DNA of 64,000 nucleotides from Herbaspirillum sp. GW103 (lineage in GTDB: Bacteria; Pseudomonadota; Gammaproteobacteria; Burkholderiales; Burkholderiaceae_D): positions 186,001-250,000 of the forward strand of contig NZ_AJVC01000006.1 of assembly GCF_000261365.1 (NCBI RefSeq), written 5' to 3'. Shown here piece after piece: positions 18,117 to 29,249 of this stretch. A model generated the notes under the pieces. It did no database searches. It was not told the origin of the DNA and worked only from the letters and a program-made list of their open reading frames with translations. Numbering within the stretch: position 1 is the first letter of the stretch; each line of letters starts with the position of its first letter. The position numbers and the translations under genes were made by a program.

Positions 18117-19610
18117 ATGAAGCCAAAAATCGTCATTGCACGCATGAATCACGAGACCAATACCTTCTCGCCGATTCCCACACCCCTTGAAGCCTTTGCC
18201 CCGCAATGGGACGACGCGGCCTGTCGCGACCAGAAGGGAGCGCGTACCGCCATGGGTGCTTTCCTCGAACTGGCCGAACGGATCGGTGCCGAGATCGTCA
18301 CGCCCCTGGCGGCCTGGGCCAATCCCAGCGCGGCGGTAGCGGCCGACGCCTATACCGTGATGTGCGACGCCATCGTGCGCGCCATCGAGGGAGGATGTGA
18401 CGCCATCCTGCTGGACCTGCACGGCGCCATGGTGGCCGAGAACGCCGAGGATGGCGAAGGCACGCTGCTTGAGCGCATCCGCCGCATCGCTCCCGACACG
18501 CCCATGGCGGTGGCATTGGACCTGCATGGCAATGTCACGCAGAAGATGGTCACGCATGCCGACGTCATCGTCAGCTTCAAGACCTATCCGCACATCGACA
18601 TGTTCGAGACCGGCGAACATGCAGGGCGCCTGCTGCTGGCGCGGCTGCAGGGCAAGTCGCAACCGCAGATGGCCTGGCGCCAGGTGCCTGTGCTGTCGGC
18701 CACGCTGACCAGCAATACGTCGGCATCGGCCATGCAGCGCGCAGTCGAAGCGGCCAAGGCCGCCGAGCAGGAAGCGGGGGTACTGGCGGTCTCGGTGCTG
18801 GCGGGATTCCCCTTGTCGGATTTCCGCGATGCGGGCATGTCGGTGGTGGTGGTGACGGAAAATGATGTGACGCTCGCCGATGCGGTGGCCGAGCGCATTG
18901 CGCGCCAGATATGGGAAGAGCGCGCCGATTTCGTCTATGACAGCCTGCCGCTGGCCGAATCGCTGGCGCAGGCGCACCAGTTGAGCCAAGCTCCGGGGCA
19001 AGGACCGGTGCTGCTTCTGGATCACAGCGACAACGTCATGTCAGGGGGCACCTGCAATACCATGGATGTGCTGGAAGCGGCCTTGCAGGCGGGTCTGCGC
19101 GGGATTGCCGTGGGACCGGTGAGCGACCCCGAGGCGGTAGCGCAACTGGTGCAGGCCGGGGTGGGCGCAACGCTCACGCTGGCCGTCGGCAACAAGGTGG
19201 AGCTCGCCGCGCAGGGCATCAGCAAGACGCCCCCGGTTTATACCGGCAAGGTATTGGCCATCAGCGATGGCCGCTTTACCGTGACCGGGCCGATCTATAC
19301 GGGGTCGACCTTGCAGATGGGACGCAGCGTGCTGTTCGATATCGGCGCGGCACGCATCGTCCTCACCGAGGAGCGGGTCGAACCCTATGACCTGGGCGTG
19401 TTCACCAGCCTGGGGCTGGATCCGGCGCAGCAGGATTTCCTGATCCTGAAGTCGCGCATGTATTGCCGACCGGTCTTCGTCCCCATCAGTCGTGCACTGG
19501 TGGAATGCGATTCGGACAGCGGCGGCCCGACCAGTGCCAATTTCCGGCTGTTCCCGATCAAGAAAGTCCGTCGACCGATCTATCCGCTGGATGCGGGCAT
19601 GGACTGGTAA
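18117..19610 (+). CDS. M81-family metallopeptidase (MlrC/microcystinase-like)
   Basis: A 497-residue protein opening with IVIARMNHETNTFSP, the signature of the M81/DUF1485 family, and with DLHGAMVAENAEDGEG and ALDLHGNVTQKM as metal-ligand segments (Asp-x-His twice). LDHSDNVMSGGTCNTMDVL is the conserved C-terminal domain start. MlrC completes breakdown of linear microcystin peptides in sphingomonads, but most family members sit beside amide transporters and have unknown small-molecule substrates. Here it is the last gene of the transporter/carbamoylase operon, 37 bases after it. I infer a joint role in degrading the imported compound. Confidence 0.88.
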   Translation: MKPKIVIARMNHETNTFSPIPTPLEAFAPQWDDAACRDQKGARTAMGAFLELAERIGAEIVTPLAAWANPSAAVAADAYTVMCDAIVRAIEGGCDAILLDLHGAMVAENAEDGEGTLLERIRRIAPDTPMAVALDLHGNVTQKMVTHADVIVSFKTYPHIDMFETGEHAGRLLLARLQGKSQPQMAWRQVPVLSATLTSNTSASAMQRAVEAAKAAEQEAGVLAVSVLAGFPLSDFRDAGMSVVVVTENDVTLADAVAERIARQIWEERADFVYDSLPLAESLAQAHQLSQAPGQGPVLLLDHSDNVMSGGTCNTMDVLEAALQAGLRGIAVGPVSDPEAVAQLVQAGVGATLTLAVGNKVELAAQGISKTPPVYTGKVLAISDGRFTVTGPIYTGSTLQMGRSVLFDIGAARIVLTEERVEPYDLGVFTSLGLDPAQQDFLILKSRMYCRPVFVPISRALVECDSDSGGPTSANFRLFPIKKVRRPIYPLDAGMDW

Positions 19611-19817
19611 GCCGCGCAGGCCCTGACTTGCGGCACGGTGCTTGGCCGTAATACAACACCGTGACGTCGGGACTTTCCCGAGTTGTGCCGTACAGGCCGG
19701 GGCCTGTGGTAGCCTGCAAAAGCAAGAAGGATAGTCGGTTCATCATTGCAACCAGCGCCCGGCCCAAGATCACGACAAGAAACCAGCCGCCGGTCGCCTC
19801 ACCCAAGGGGACACGGG

Positions 19818-21422
19818 ATGAAAAACCTCAAGATCGGCGTACGCCTGGCCATCGGTTTCATTGCCTTGCTGATGTTGATGGCGGTGATGGTGGGCCTGGG
19901 GATCTGGCGCCTGGGCAACATCGGCGAAGCCACCGACGAGATGACCCAGATCGCCTTGAAGAAGGAACGCGATGCCGTGCAGTGGCATGCGGCCATCAAG
20001 GAAAACGGAGTGCGGACCTTTGCCGTCATGAAGAGTGACGACCATGCCTTCCGGCAATATTTCCAGAAACAGATCGACGCCCAGTCAGCCCAGATCAGCC
20101 AGTTGCAGAAGCGGGTGGAAGCGGCCATCGCCGATCCCGAGGAGAAACATCTGTTCGTGGAGGTCGGCAAATTGCGTGTCGCCTATCGCGACACACGCCA
20201 GAAGATCTTCGACATCAAGGCCGCCGGCGATGATGCCCGCGCCCGCGAGATGACCGATACGGTACTGGTGAAGATGATGGATGACTACGCCAACAGCGTG
20301 CTGCGCTACGCCGACTACCAGAAGAAAGTGATCGACCAGACTGCCAGCGCGATCAACGGTGACTATCGTTCCGGCCGCAGCATGCTGCTGATGCTGGGTG
20401 CCCTGGAGATGATGCTGGGCGCCATGCTGGCCTGGCTGCTCACGCGCAGCATCACGCGTCCGCTGAACCAGGCGGTGGCCATTGCCGAGACGGTGGCGGC
20501 GGGCGACCTGACTTCCCGCATCGACGCCGACCGCCGCGACGAGACCGGGCAATTGCTGGCCGCGCTGAAATCCATGAATGGCAACCTGCAGGACATCGTG
20601 GGCCGTGTGCGCTCCGGCACCGATACCATCAACACCGCCTCGCGCGAGATCGCCACGGGCAACCTCGACCTGTCGGCGCGCACCGAGCAGCAGGCCGGGT
20701 CGCTCGAAGAGACTGCCTCTGCCATGGAACAGCTCACCTCCACCGTCAAGCAAAATGCCGACAACGCGCGCCAGGCCAATGCACTGGCCGCGTCGGCCTC
20801 GCAGGTGGCCAGCCAGGGGGGTGCCGTGGTGGAGCAGGTGGTCTCGACCATGGGGGAAATCCACGCCTCGTCGCAGAAGATGGCCGACATCATTGGCGTG
20901 ATCGACGGCATCGCCTTCCAGACCAACATCCTGGCCTTGAACGCCGCCGTGGAAGCGGCACGGGCGGGCGAACAGGGACGCGGCTTCGCCGTGGTGGCTT
21001 CCGAAGTGCGCTCGCTGGCGCAGCGCTCGGCCTCGGCGGCCAAGGAGATCAAGCAGCTCATCGATGATTCGGTGGAGAAGGTCGGCGATGGCAGCCGGCT
21101 GGTGGCCCAGGCCGGTGACACCATGCAGGAAGTGGTGCAGAGCGTTTCGCGCGTGACCGAGATCGTGCGCGAGATCTCGCTGGCCAGCCAGGAGCAGAGC
21201 GATGGCATCGAGCAGGTCAACCTGGCCATTACCCATATCGATGAAGCCACGCAACAGAATGCCGCGCTGGTGGAAGAAGCCGCAGCGGCGGCGCGCTCGA
21301 TGCAGGATCAGGCAGCCTCGCTGACTGAGGCGGTCAGCGTGTTTCGTCTTGATGCCGGTGCGGCAGCAACGCCACCGGACGAAAGTCAGCGTGGCACGTT
21401 GCCTGTGACGGTGGTGCGATAG
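19818..21422 (+). CDS. Methyl-accepting chemotaxis protein
   Basis: A 534-residue chemoreceptor. The N-terminal MKNLKIGVRLAIGFIALL runs into the first membrane helix, a four-helix-bundle sensor follows to about residue 190, then a second helix (LLMLGALEMMLGAMLAWLL), a HAMP domain (RSITRPLNQAVAIAETVAAG), and the signalling coiled coil with tip [19 protein letters not shown]. No CheR pentapeptide is present. AAGGGGACAC precedes the ATG at 19818. Upstream, CACGGTG and CACCGTG form a loose dyad (19635-19661) that may end the preceding operon. The receptor's location next to a transporter operon makes a shared ligand possible, but that is speculation. Confidence 0.95.
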   Translation: MKNLKIGVRLAIGFIALLMLMAVMVGLGIWRLGNIGEATDEMTQIALKKERDAVQWHAAIKENGVRTFAVMKSDDHAFRQYFQKQIDAQSAQISQLQKRVEAAIADPEEKHLFVEVGKLRVAYRDTRQKIFDIKAAGDDARAREMTDTVLVKMMDDYANSVLRYADYQKKVIDQTASAINGDYRSGRSMLLMLGALEMMLGAMLAWLLTRSITRPLNQAVAIAETVAAGDLTSRIDADRRDETGQLLAALKSMNGNLQDIVGRVRSGTDTINTASREIATGNLDLSARTEQQAGSLEETASAMEQLTSTVKQNADNARQANALAASASQVASQGGAVVEQVVSTMGEIHASSQKMADIIGVIDGIAFQTNILALNAAVEAARAGEQGRGFAVVASEVRSLAQRSASAAKEIKQLIDDSVEKVGDGSRLVAQAGDTMQEVVQSVSRVTEIVREISLASQEQSDGIEQVNLAITHIDEATQQNAALVEEAAAAARSMQDQAASLTEAVSVFRLDAGAAATPPDESQRGTLPVTVVR

Positions 21423-21547
21423 CGCCTCGCGCGGCAGCAGCGGGACGAACGCGGCATCGTGCCAGATGCCGCGACGCATCCCCCGCGCGCACGGAATCGG
21501 TAAGAAGAATTCATCTCCCCCGGCGCAATGCGCGCCGGGCCCGGCGC

Positions 21548-21553
21548 TACAAT
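21548..21553 (+). promoter_or_regulatory. Candidate -10 box giving a near-leaderless message
   Basis: TACAAT ends only seven bases before the ATG at 21561, so transcription would start at or next to the start codon. No clear -35 box and no ribosome-binding site are seen. Confidence 0.35.
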
Positions 21554-21560
21554 AGCCCGC

Positions 21561-22484
21561 ATGAGCCAGCCTGATCCCGTTTCTTCACTTCCCGCCCCAA
21601 GCGCCCGCACAGCTGCCCGCGCGCTGCCGCCGCGCCCCGACCTCTTGCCGATGAGCCCTGAAGAAGCCGCCGCGCGCGAGGCTGCGCGTGACCGGCGCGA
21701 TGCCCAGGTGCGGGGAGTGGCGTCGGTGCAGGAGATGCGCCAGGCCATTCGCCAGGCCAGTGCCGTGCTACCGGCGGTACATGAGATCCCGCGTCTGGGT
21801 CCGCAGAAGACGGCCGCCTTCCGCGCACGCGCACGGGCGGGCTTGCCCTTCATCATGACCGGCATGGCCAGCCGCTGGCCGCTGTCGGCGATGTCCGTGG
21901 AGACCTTGCGCGAACACTTCGGCCAGTTGCCGGTGCGGGCGCGCGTGGGGGATTACATCAACACCGCCTTTGCGCCGGACCGGGCCATGCAGGACATGAC
22001 ACTGGTCGCTTATCTGGAACGGGCAATGGCCGACGAGAGCGGGCTGCCGCCGTATCTGGGCAATCTGGAACTGCGGAATTTGAATCGCCTGTGCCACTGG
22101 CCCAACTTCTTCGAGAAGATGGGACCGCCGCGGTTCTGGATCGGTCCGGCAGGCTGTATCACGCCGCTGCATTGCGACTATGACGACAATGTCTTTGCCC
22201 AGCTGTGGGGCAAGAAGCGGGTCTGGCTGGCGCCGCCGCATCATGACCAGTATCTCTATCCGAAGCAGGCCAATGCCATCCTGTTCGGCTCGCCCTTCGA
22301 TCCGGATCACCCGGACCTGGAACGCTTCCCGCTGGCGCGCCAGGCGGCACTGGTGTGCTGCGAGGTGCAGCCGGGAGAGATGCTGTATATCCCCGCGGGG
22401 TGGTATCACCAGGTGAGTTCGTTGACGTTCTCGCTGTCCAGCAATCGCTGGGCGCGGGGGCGGCCATTGGTTCTGTCTGCCTGA
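21561..22484 (+). CDS. Cupin-like JmjC-domain Fe(II)/2-oxoglutarate oxygenase
   Basis: A 307-residue protein of the cupin-8/JmjC type. The central barrel carries the iron triad as HCDYDDN (His and Asp) and a later histidine in IPAGWYHQVSSL; between them QLWGKKRVWLAPP is the conserved strand with the oxoglutarate-binding lysine region. Bacterial relatives hydroxylate proteins or small molecules; the target here is unknown. The first 70 residues are Pro/Ala/Arg-rich and probably disordered. The gene converges with gatB, with a hairpin between the stops. Confidence 0.8.
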   Translation: MSQPDPVSSLPAPSARTAARALPPRPDLLPMSPEEAAAREAARDRRDAQVRGVASVQEMRQAIRQASAVLPAVHEIPRLGPQKTAAFRARARAGLPFIMTGMASRWPLSAMSVETLREHFGQLPVRARVGDYINTAFAPDRAMQDMTLVAYLERAMADESGLPPYLGNLELRNLNRLCHWPNFFEKMGPPRFWIGPAGCITPLHCDYDDNVFAQLWGKKRVWLAPPHHDQYLYPKQANAILFGSPFDPDHPDLERFPLARQAALVCCEVQPGEMLYIPAGWYHQVSSLTFSLSSNRWARGRPLVLSA

Positions 22485-22489
22485 AGAAA

Positions 22490-22519
22490 AACCCCGCGTC
22501 CTTGGTCAGACGTGGGGTT
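22490..22519 (-). terminator. Terminator after gatB
   Basis: AACCCCACGTC and GACGCGGGGTT (minus strand) form a stem followed by TTTCTTC, ending gatB transcription. On the plus strand no T-run follows, but the same stem could serve the JmjC gene. Confidence 0.65.
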
Positions 22520-22570
22520 CATTGCCCTACTGCGGTATTGCTGTACTGCTGTACGATGCGGAGGGTGTCG

Positions 22571-24031
22571 TCAGCCCGCCAGCTTCTTGCGCAGCAGTTC
22601 AGTCAATTGCGCCGGATTGGCCTTGCCGCGCGTGGCCTTCATGGCCTGGCCGATCAGGGCGTTGATGGCCTGCTCCTTGCCGGCGCGGAATTCGGCCACC
22701 GACTTTTCATTGGCCGCCAGCACCTGATCCACGATGGCTTCCAGCGCACCGCTGTCCGAGATCTGCTTCAGGCCCTTGGCCTCGATGATGTCATCGGCCA
22801 GGGTCTCCTTGTCGGACCTGGCTTCCCACATGCCGGCGAAGACTTCCTTGGCGATCTTGTTGGAGATGGTGCCGTCAGCAATGCGCTTCAACAGCAGCGC
22901 CAGTTGCGCAGCCTTCACGGGCGCATCGGCGATGTCGGTGTCTTCGCGATTCAAGGTGGAGGCCACGTCACCCATGAGCCAGTTGGCGGCAGGCTTGGCT
23001 TGTTCCTTGCCGGCCGCAGCCACCACGGCTTCGAAGTAGGAGGCCATGCCCTTGGATTGGGTCAGCACCATGGCATCGTATTCAGGCAGCGCATAGTCGG
23101 TCACGAAACGTGTACGCATGGCAGCGGGCAGCTCGGGCATGGTGGTCTTGACGCGATCGATCCACTCCTGCGAGATGGCCAGTGGCGGCAGGTCGGGGTC
23201 GGGGAAGTAGCGGTAATCCTGCGCGTCTTCCTTGCTGCGCATGGAACGGGTTTCCTTCTTGTCCGGATCGTAGAGGCGGGTTTCCTGCACCACGGTGCCG
23301 CCGTCTTCGATCAGCTCGATCTGGCGGCGCACTTCGTAGTTGATGGCCTCTTCCAGGAAGCGGAAGGAGTTCAGGTTCTTGATCTCGCAGCGGGTGCCGA
23401 ACTTCTCCTGGCCGACCGGACGCACGGAGACGTTAGCGTCACAGCGGAAGGAACCTTCCTGCATGTTGCCGTCGCAGATGCCCAGCCATACCACCAGCGA
23501 ATGCAGGGCCTTGGCATACCCCACGGCTTCGGCGGCGCTGCGCATCTCGGGTTCGGTGACGATTTCCAGCAAGGGCGTGCCGGCGCGGTTCAGGTCGATG
23601 CCGGTCATGCCCTGGTAGTCTTCATGCAGCGACTTGCCAGCGTCTTCTTCCAGATGCGCACGGGTCAGGTTGATGGTCTTGATCTCGGTCTTGCCATCCT
23701 TCTCTACGGCGAAGGACATGGTGCCGCCTTGCACGACCGGAATCTCGAACTGGCTGATCTGGTAGCCCTTGGGCAGATCGGGATAGAAGTAATTCTTGCG
23801 CGCGAAGATGGAACGCGGTGCGATGGTGGCACCGATGGCCAGACCAAACTGGATGGCGCGTTCCACCGCACCCTTGTTCAATACCGGCAGCACGCCCGGC
23901 AAGGCCAGGTCCACCGGGCTGGCCTGGGTATTGGGTTCGGCGCCGAAGCGGGTCGAGCTGCCGCTGAAGATCTTGGATTGGGTCGAAAGCTGCGTGTGCG
24001 TTTCGAGGCCGATGACGACTTCCCACTGCAT
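22571..24031 (-). CDS. gatB: Asp-tRNA(Asn)/Glu-tRNA(Gln) amidotransferase subunit B
   Basis: A 486-residue protein beginning [15 protein letters not shown], the GatB kinase-like domain, with [17 protein letters not shown] as another hallmark and a C-terminal helical YqeY-like tRNA-binding domain ([16 protein letters not shown]). It phosphorylates the misacylated Glu or Asp on tRNA and uses ammonia channelled from GatA. Order on the minus strand is gatC, gatA, gatB with short gaps, an evident operon. Confidence 0.97.
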   Translation of the reverse strand: MQWEVVIGLETHTQLSTQSKIFSGSSTRFGAEPNTQASPVDLALPGVLPVLNKGAVERAIQFGLAIGATIAPRSIFARKNYFYPDLPKGYQISQFEIPVVQGGTMSFAVEKDGKTEIKTINLTRAHLEEDAGKSLHEDYQGMTGIDLNRAGTPLLEIVTEPEMRSAAEAVGYAKALHSLVVWLGICDGNMQEGSFRCDANVSVRPVGQEKFGTRCEIKNLNSFRFLEEAINYEVRRQIELIEDGGTVVQETRLYDPDKKETRSMRSKEDAQDYRYFPDPDLPPLAISQEWIDRVKTTMPELPAAMRTRFVTDYALPEYDAMVLTQSKGMASYFEAVVAAAGKEQAKPAANWLMGDVASTLNREDTDIADAPVKAAQLALLLKRIADGTISNKIAKEVFAGMWEARSDKETLADDIIEAKGLKQISDSGALEAIVDQVLAANEKSVAEFRAGKEQAINALIGQAMKATRGKANPAQLTELLRKKLAG

Positions 24032-24076
24032 GATGTTGTCCTTGCGAATGCTGTTGTTGGTGACGAGGGCCAGCGA

Positions 24077-25543
24077 TCAGGCCGGTTCGCGCAGGTGCCA
24101 GTCGGTGGCCTGCTGGAACTGGTGCGCCACGTTCAAGAGGCGCGCTTCGTCGAAATAATTGCCGATGATCTGCAGGCCGACCGGACGCTTGCCGTTCTTC
24201 TCGCCCTGTCCGAATCCGCAAGGAATGGACATGCCGGGCAACCCGGCCAGGCTGGTGGAGAGCGTGAAGATGTCGGCCAGGTAGTTGGCCACCGGGTCAT
24301 CGGTCTTGTCGCCCAGGTCCCAGGCCACGGTCGGCGAGACCGGTCCCATGATGACGTCGCACAGGCGGTCGGCCCCGGCCAGGGCGCGCTGGAAGTCCTC
24401 GGCGATCAGGCGGCGGATCTTCTGGGCCTGCAGGTAGTAGGCGTCGTAGTAGCCGTGCGAGAGCACGTAGGAACCGACCAGGATGCGGCGCTTGACCTCG
24501 TCGCCAAAGCCTTCGGCGCGCGACTTCTTGTACATGTCGGCCAGGTCCTTGTAGTCGGCGGCGCGGTGGCCGTAGCGCACGCCATCGAAGCGCGACAGGT
24601 TCGACGAGGCTTCGGCCGGGGCGATCACGTAATACACGGGGATGGACAGCTCGGTCTTGGGCAGCGAGATATCGACCAGGGTCGCACCCAGCTTCTCGAA
24701 CTCGGCCAGGGCGCCGCGCACGGCGGCTTCCACGTCGGCGGCCAGGCCGGCGCCGAAGAATTCCTTGGGCACGCCGATGCGCAGGCCTTGCAGGCTCTGG
24801 TTCAGCGAGCGGGTGAAATCTTCCTTGGGACGCTGCAGGCTGGTGGAGTCGCGTTCATCGAAACCGGTCATGGCATTGAGCAAGAGGCCACAATCTTCGG
24901 CCGTCTTGGCAATCGGGCCGCCCTGGTCCAGCGAGGAGGCAAAGGCGATCATGCCGTAGCGCGACACGCTGCCATAGGTCGGCTTGATGCCGGTCACGCC
25001 GCACAACGAAGCCGGCTGGCGAATCGAGCCGCCAGTGTCGGTGGCGGTGGCCGCCGGCGCCAGGCGGGCGGCCACGGCGGCCGCCGAGCCGCCGGAGGAG
25101 CCGCCCGGGATGGCGGTCTTGTCCCAGGGGTTCCTGACCGCGCCATAGAAGGAATTCTCGTTGCTGGAGCCCATGGCGAACTCGTCACAGTTGAGCTTGC
25201 CCAGGGTCACCGTACCGGCTGCGTTGAACTGTTCCACCACGGCTGCATCGAAGGGGCTCACATAGTTCTGCAGCATGCGTGAGCCGGCCGTGGTGCGCCA
25301 GTCGCGGGTGACGAAAATGTCCTTATGGGCAATGGGCACACCGGTCAGAGCTCCGGCATCATTGCCTGCCAGGCGCACATCGGCGGCCTTGGCCTGGGCC
25401 AGGGTCAGATCGCGGTCCACGTGCAGGAAGGCGTTGAGGTCGCTGGCCGCGATGCGGTCCAGGAACAAGGTGGCCAGTTCGGTGGCGGAAATCTTGCGCG
25501 CTTGCAGTTGCGCGGACAGTTCTTTGAGGGTGAGCTTGTGCAT
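24077..25543 (-). CDS. gatA: Asp-tRNA(Asn)/Glu-tRNA(Gln) amidotransferase subunit A
   Basis: A 488-residue amidase-signature protein. The Ser-cisSer-Lys triad is formed by the lysine in PIAHKDIF, the serine in [14 protein letters not shown] and the [15 protein letters not shown] loop. It releases ammonia from glutamine for transfer to GatB. The start at 25543 gives [14 protein letters not shown], which matches the family; the longer upstream frame is rejected. It lies 73 bases after gatC and 45 bases before gatB. Confidence 0.97.
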   Translation of the reverse strand: MHKLTLKELSAQLQARKISATELATLFLDRIAASDLNAFLHVDRDLTLAQAKAADVRLAGNDAGALTGVPIAHKDIFVTRDWRTTAGSRMLQNYVSPFDAAVVEQFNAAGTVTLGKLNCDEFAMGSSNENSFYGAVRNPWDKTAIPGGSSGGSAAAVAARLAPAATATDTGGSIRQPASLCGVTGIKPTYGSVSRYGMIAFASSLDQGGPIAKTAEDCGLLLNAMTGFDERDSTSLQRPKEDFTRSLNQSLQGLRIGVPKEFFGAGLAADVEAAVRGALAEFEKLGATLVDISLPKTELSIPVYYVIAPAEASSNLSRFDGVRYGHRAADYKDLADMYKKSRAEGFGDEVKRRILVGSYVLSHGYYDAYYLQAQKIRRLIAEDFQRALAGADRLCDVIMGPVSPTVAWDLGDKTDDPVANYLADIFTLSTSLAGLPGMSIPCGFGQGEKNGKRPVGLQIIGNYFDEARLLNVAHQFQQATDWHLREPA

Positions 25544-25616
25544 GGAATTGGTTACGCTGCGGTCTTGCGGGCCGGCTGGGCCGGAAGCGGACGGTGGCTG
25601 GCGCCAGGCGCCGGGT

Positions 25617-25919
25617 TCATTCGATGACCTTGGGCACCAGGTACAGACCATCCTGGGTGGCCGGGGCCGGTTGCTGGTAGTCGTCGCGGCGATTGGATTC
25701 GGTCACGACATCTTCGCGCAGGCGCAGCGCCAGCGCCGGCTCAATGGCGGCGATCGGGTGCGACAGCGGTTCCACGCCGGAGGTGTCGATGGCCTTCATC
25801 TGTTCCACCAGGGCGAAGATGCCATTGAGCTTGTCCAGCGTGGCACCGGCCTGGGCGTCGGTCAGCTCCAGTCGGGACAGGTTGGCGATGCGTTTGACGT
25901 CGGAAAGGGCTAGAGACAT
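25617..25919 (-). CDS. gatC: Asp-tRNA(Asn)/Glu-tRNA(Gln) amidotransferase subunit C
   Basis: A 100-residue protein beginning [19 protein letters not shown], typical of GatC, and ending in [10 protein letters not shown] as is normal for the family, whose C-terminal tail wraps the GatA/GatB interface. It stabilises the GatCAB complex. It is the first gene of the minus-strand operon and is divergent from mreB. Confidence 0.95.
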   Translation of the reverse strand: MSLALSDVKRIANLSRLELTDAQAGATLDKLNGIFALVEQMKAIDTSGVEPLSHPIAAIEPALALRLREDVVTESNRRDDYQQPAPATQDGLYLVPKVIE

Positions 25920-27322
<1,403 letters not shown>

Positions 27323-27620
27323 GCCGGGTAGCAAGTCCGAGCAGCACGATGCGCCTGCCGGACTGCAGGCGCAGGCAGTACAGCATGAACCGGCGGCAAT
27401 GTACCGCCGGATGAGTGGGGAACCGATCCGTTCGATATGACGCCGTTCACGCCGACCAGCCACAGGATGCGCACACCGCTTGCGCACAGGGGGCAGGGCC
27501 GGCTGGTGGACCGTCGCAGGAACGCTTCGGCTCCCCTTTTTGTTACCGTTTTCGACGCAGGAAGTGAGTTATCCGCCTGCAGCCGGTCACCTGACGTGAC
27601 CCTGCAGTCGGCCTGACGCC

Positions 27621-28724
27621 ATGGAAATCCCACCACTCTTCAAGCAGGGCGCCTCGGCCCGGGTGCGCGTGACCGTCTTCGCATTGATCTCGGTCGTGAT
27701 GCTGGTGGTCGACGCCCGCATGCACGTGCTGGGCACGCTGCGCCAGGCGCTGGGCACGGCCCTCTATCCGTTCCAGACGGTAGCGATGATTCCGCGCGAC
27801 GCCTTTACCAATTCGTCCGAGTACTTTTCTTCGCTGGCCTCGCTGCAGAAGGAAAACCGCGAGCTGCGTCAGCAACAGATCGTCAATGCCCAGCTGATGC
27901 AGCAGGAAAGCCTGCTGGCGGCCGAAAACGCGCAACTGCGCAAGCTGCTGGACATGCAGCAGAAGGTGCCGGTCAAGTCCATCGTCGGCGAGATCCTCTA
28001 CGATGCGCGCGATCCCTTCACCCGCAAGATCATCCTCAATCGCGGCTCGCAACAGGGCGTCACGCCGGGGCAGCCGGTGATCGACGATGTCGGCATCGTG
28101 GGCCAGGTGACGCGGGTGTTCCCGTTTTCTTCCGAAGTCACGCTGCTGACCGACAAGGACCAGGCCATCCCCGTGCAGGTGCTGCGCAACGGCCTGCGCA
28201 GCGTGGCCTATGGCCGTGGCCAGACCGGCGCACTGGACCTGCGCTTCATGCCCTCCAACGCCGATATCCAGAAGGGTGACGTGCTGGTGACCTCGGGCAT
28301 CGACGGCGTCTATCCCCCCGGTCTGTCGGTGGCCAGCGTGGCGCTGGTGGAAACCCGCTCGGCGGACGCCTTCGCCCGCATCGTCTGCCGCCCGCTGGCC
28401 GGCATCGACCGTCATCGCCAGCTGCTGATCCTGCTGGTGGACCAGAACCTGCCGCCGCGTCCCGAACCGGACGTGATCGATGAAAAATCGGCCAAGCTCT
28501 TCAAGCGCCGCCTGCGTGACAGCACCCGTGACAACGGCGGCGAGGAAGCCACCCCCGCGCCCAAGGACAAGCCGGCCGAGGAGCGCAAGGGCTCAGCCAG
28601 CGTGACTACGCCGGCCAAGCCGGCCGGCGCTGCGGCGGCGACCACTACCCCGGCCACCGGTGCCAAGGCTGCCACCGCTGCCACTGGTGCCGCCAAACCG
28701 GCGGCCAAGGAATCCGCACGATGA
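27621..28724 (+). CDS. mreC: Rod shape-determining protein MreC
   Basis: A 367-residue inner-membrane protein: short cytoplasmic N-terminus, one membrane helix (VTVFALISVVMLVVDARM), a periplasmic coiled coil (LQKENRELRQQQIVNAQL), then the two beta-barrel domains containing DARDPFTRKIILNRGS and TDKDQAIPVQVLRNGLRS. It ends in a long Ala/Thr/Pro/Lys-rich tail of about 70 residues, longer than in E. coli and probably disordered. It activates PBP2. The 298-base gap to mreB holds no recognisable gene. Its stop overlaps mreD by ATGA. Confidence 0.97.
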   Translation: MEIPPLFKQGASARVRVTVFALISVVMLVVDARMHVLGTLRQALGTALYPFQTVAMIPRDAFTNSSEYFSSLASLQKENRELRQQQIVNAQLMQQESLLAAENAQLRKLLDMQQKVPVKSIVGEILYDARDPFTRKIILNRGSQQGVTPGQPVIDDVGIVGQVTRVFPFSSEVTLLTDKDQAIPVQVLRNGLRSVAYGRGQTGALDLRFMPSNADIQKGDVLVTSGIDGVYPPGLSVASVALVETRSADAFARIVCRPLAGIDRHRQLLILLVDQNLPPRPEPDVIDEKSAKLFKRRLRDSTRDNGGEEATPAPKDKPAEERKGSASVTTPAKPAGAAAATTTPATGAKAATAATGAAKPAAKESAR

Positions 28725-29230
28725 ACAATCAAACCATCCTCCTGCCGGCCAGTCCGCTGTTCATCGCCTTCAGCCTCATCGTGGCCTTCGTGCTGAACCT
28801 GATGCCCTGGGGCCAGATGGTCGGCGTGCCGGACTTCGTGGCACTGGCGCTGGTGTTCTGGAACATCCACCAGCCGCGCAAGGTCGGCATCAGCATCGCC
28901 TTCATGATGGGCCTGCTGATGGACGTCAACGAAGCCACGCTCCTGGGCGAGAACGCGCTGGCCTATACCCTGCTGTCGTATTTCGCCATCATGATCCACC
29001 GCCGCGTGCTGTGGTTTCCGTTGCGTACCCAGGCGCTGCATGTGCTGCCGCTGATGCTGCTGGCCCAGGCGGTGCAGCTGGTGATCCAGCTGCTGGTGAC
29101 GGGCAAGTCGCCGGACTGGTTCTACTTCAGCGAAAGCGTGGTCTCGGCGCTGCTGTGGCCGCTGGTGAGCATCCTGCTGCTGGCGCCCCAGCGCCGCGCC
29201 GTGGACCGCGACGAGAACCGCCCCATCTGA
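28721..29230 (+). CDS. mreD: Rod shape-determining protein MreD
   Basis: A 169-residue, very hydrophobic protein with about five or six membrane helices (for example SPLFIAFSLIVAFVLNL and GVPDFVALALVFWNIHQP). MreD bridges MreC and the PBP2/RodA machinery. It overlaps mreC by four bases, indicating coupled translation. Confidence 0.95.
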   Translation: MNNQTILLPASPLFIAFSLIVAFVLNLMPWGQMVGVPDFVALALVFWNIHQPRKVGISIAFMMGLLMDVNEATLLGENALAYTLLSYFAIMIHRRVLWFPLRTQALHVLPLMLLAQAVQLVIQLLVTGKSPDWFYFSESVVSALLWPLVSILLLAPQRRAVDRDENRPI

Positions 29231-29249
29231 AGGGCCAGGTGCAAGCAGC

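Noticed and set aside
22355-25282. A 975-codon plus-strand open frame
   Set aside because: It is antisense to gatB and gatA, which have complete family motifs; long antisense frames are common in GC-rich DNA.
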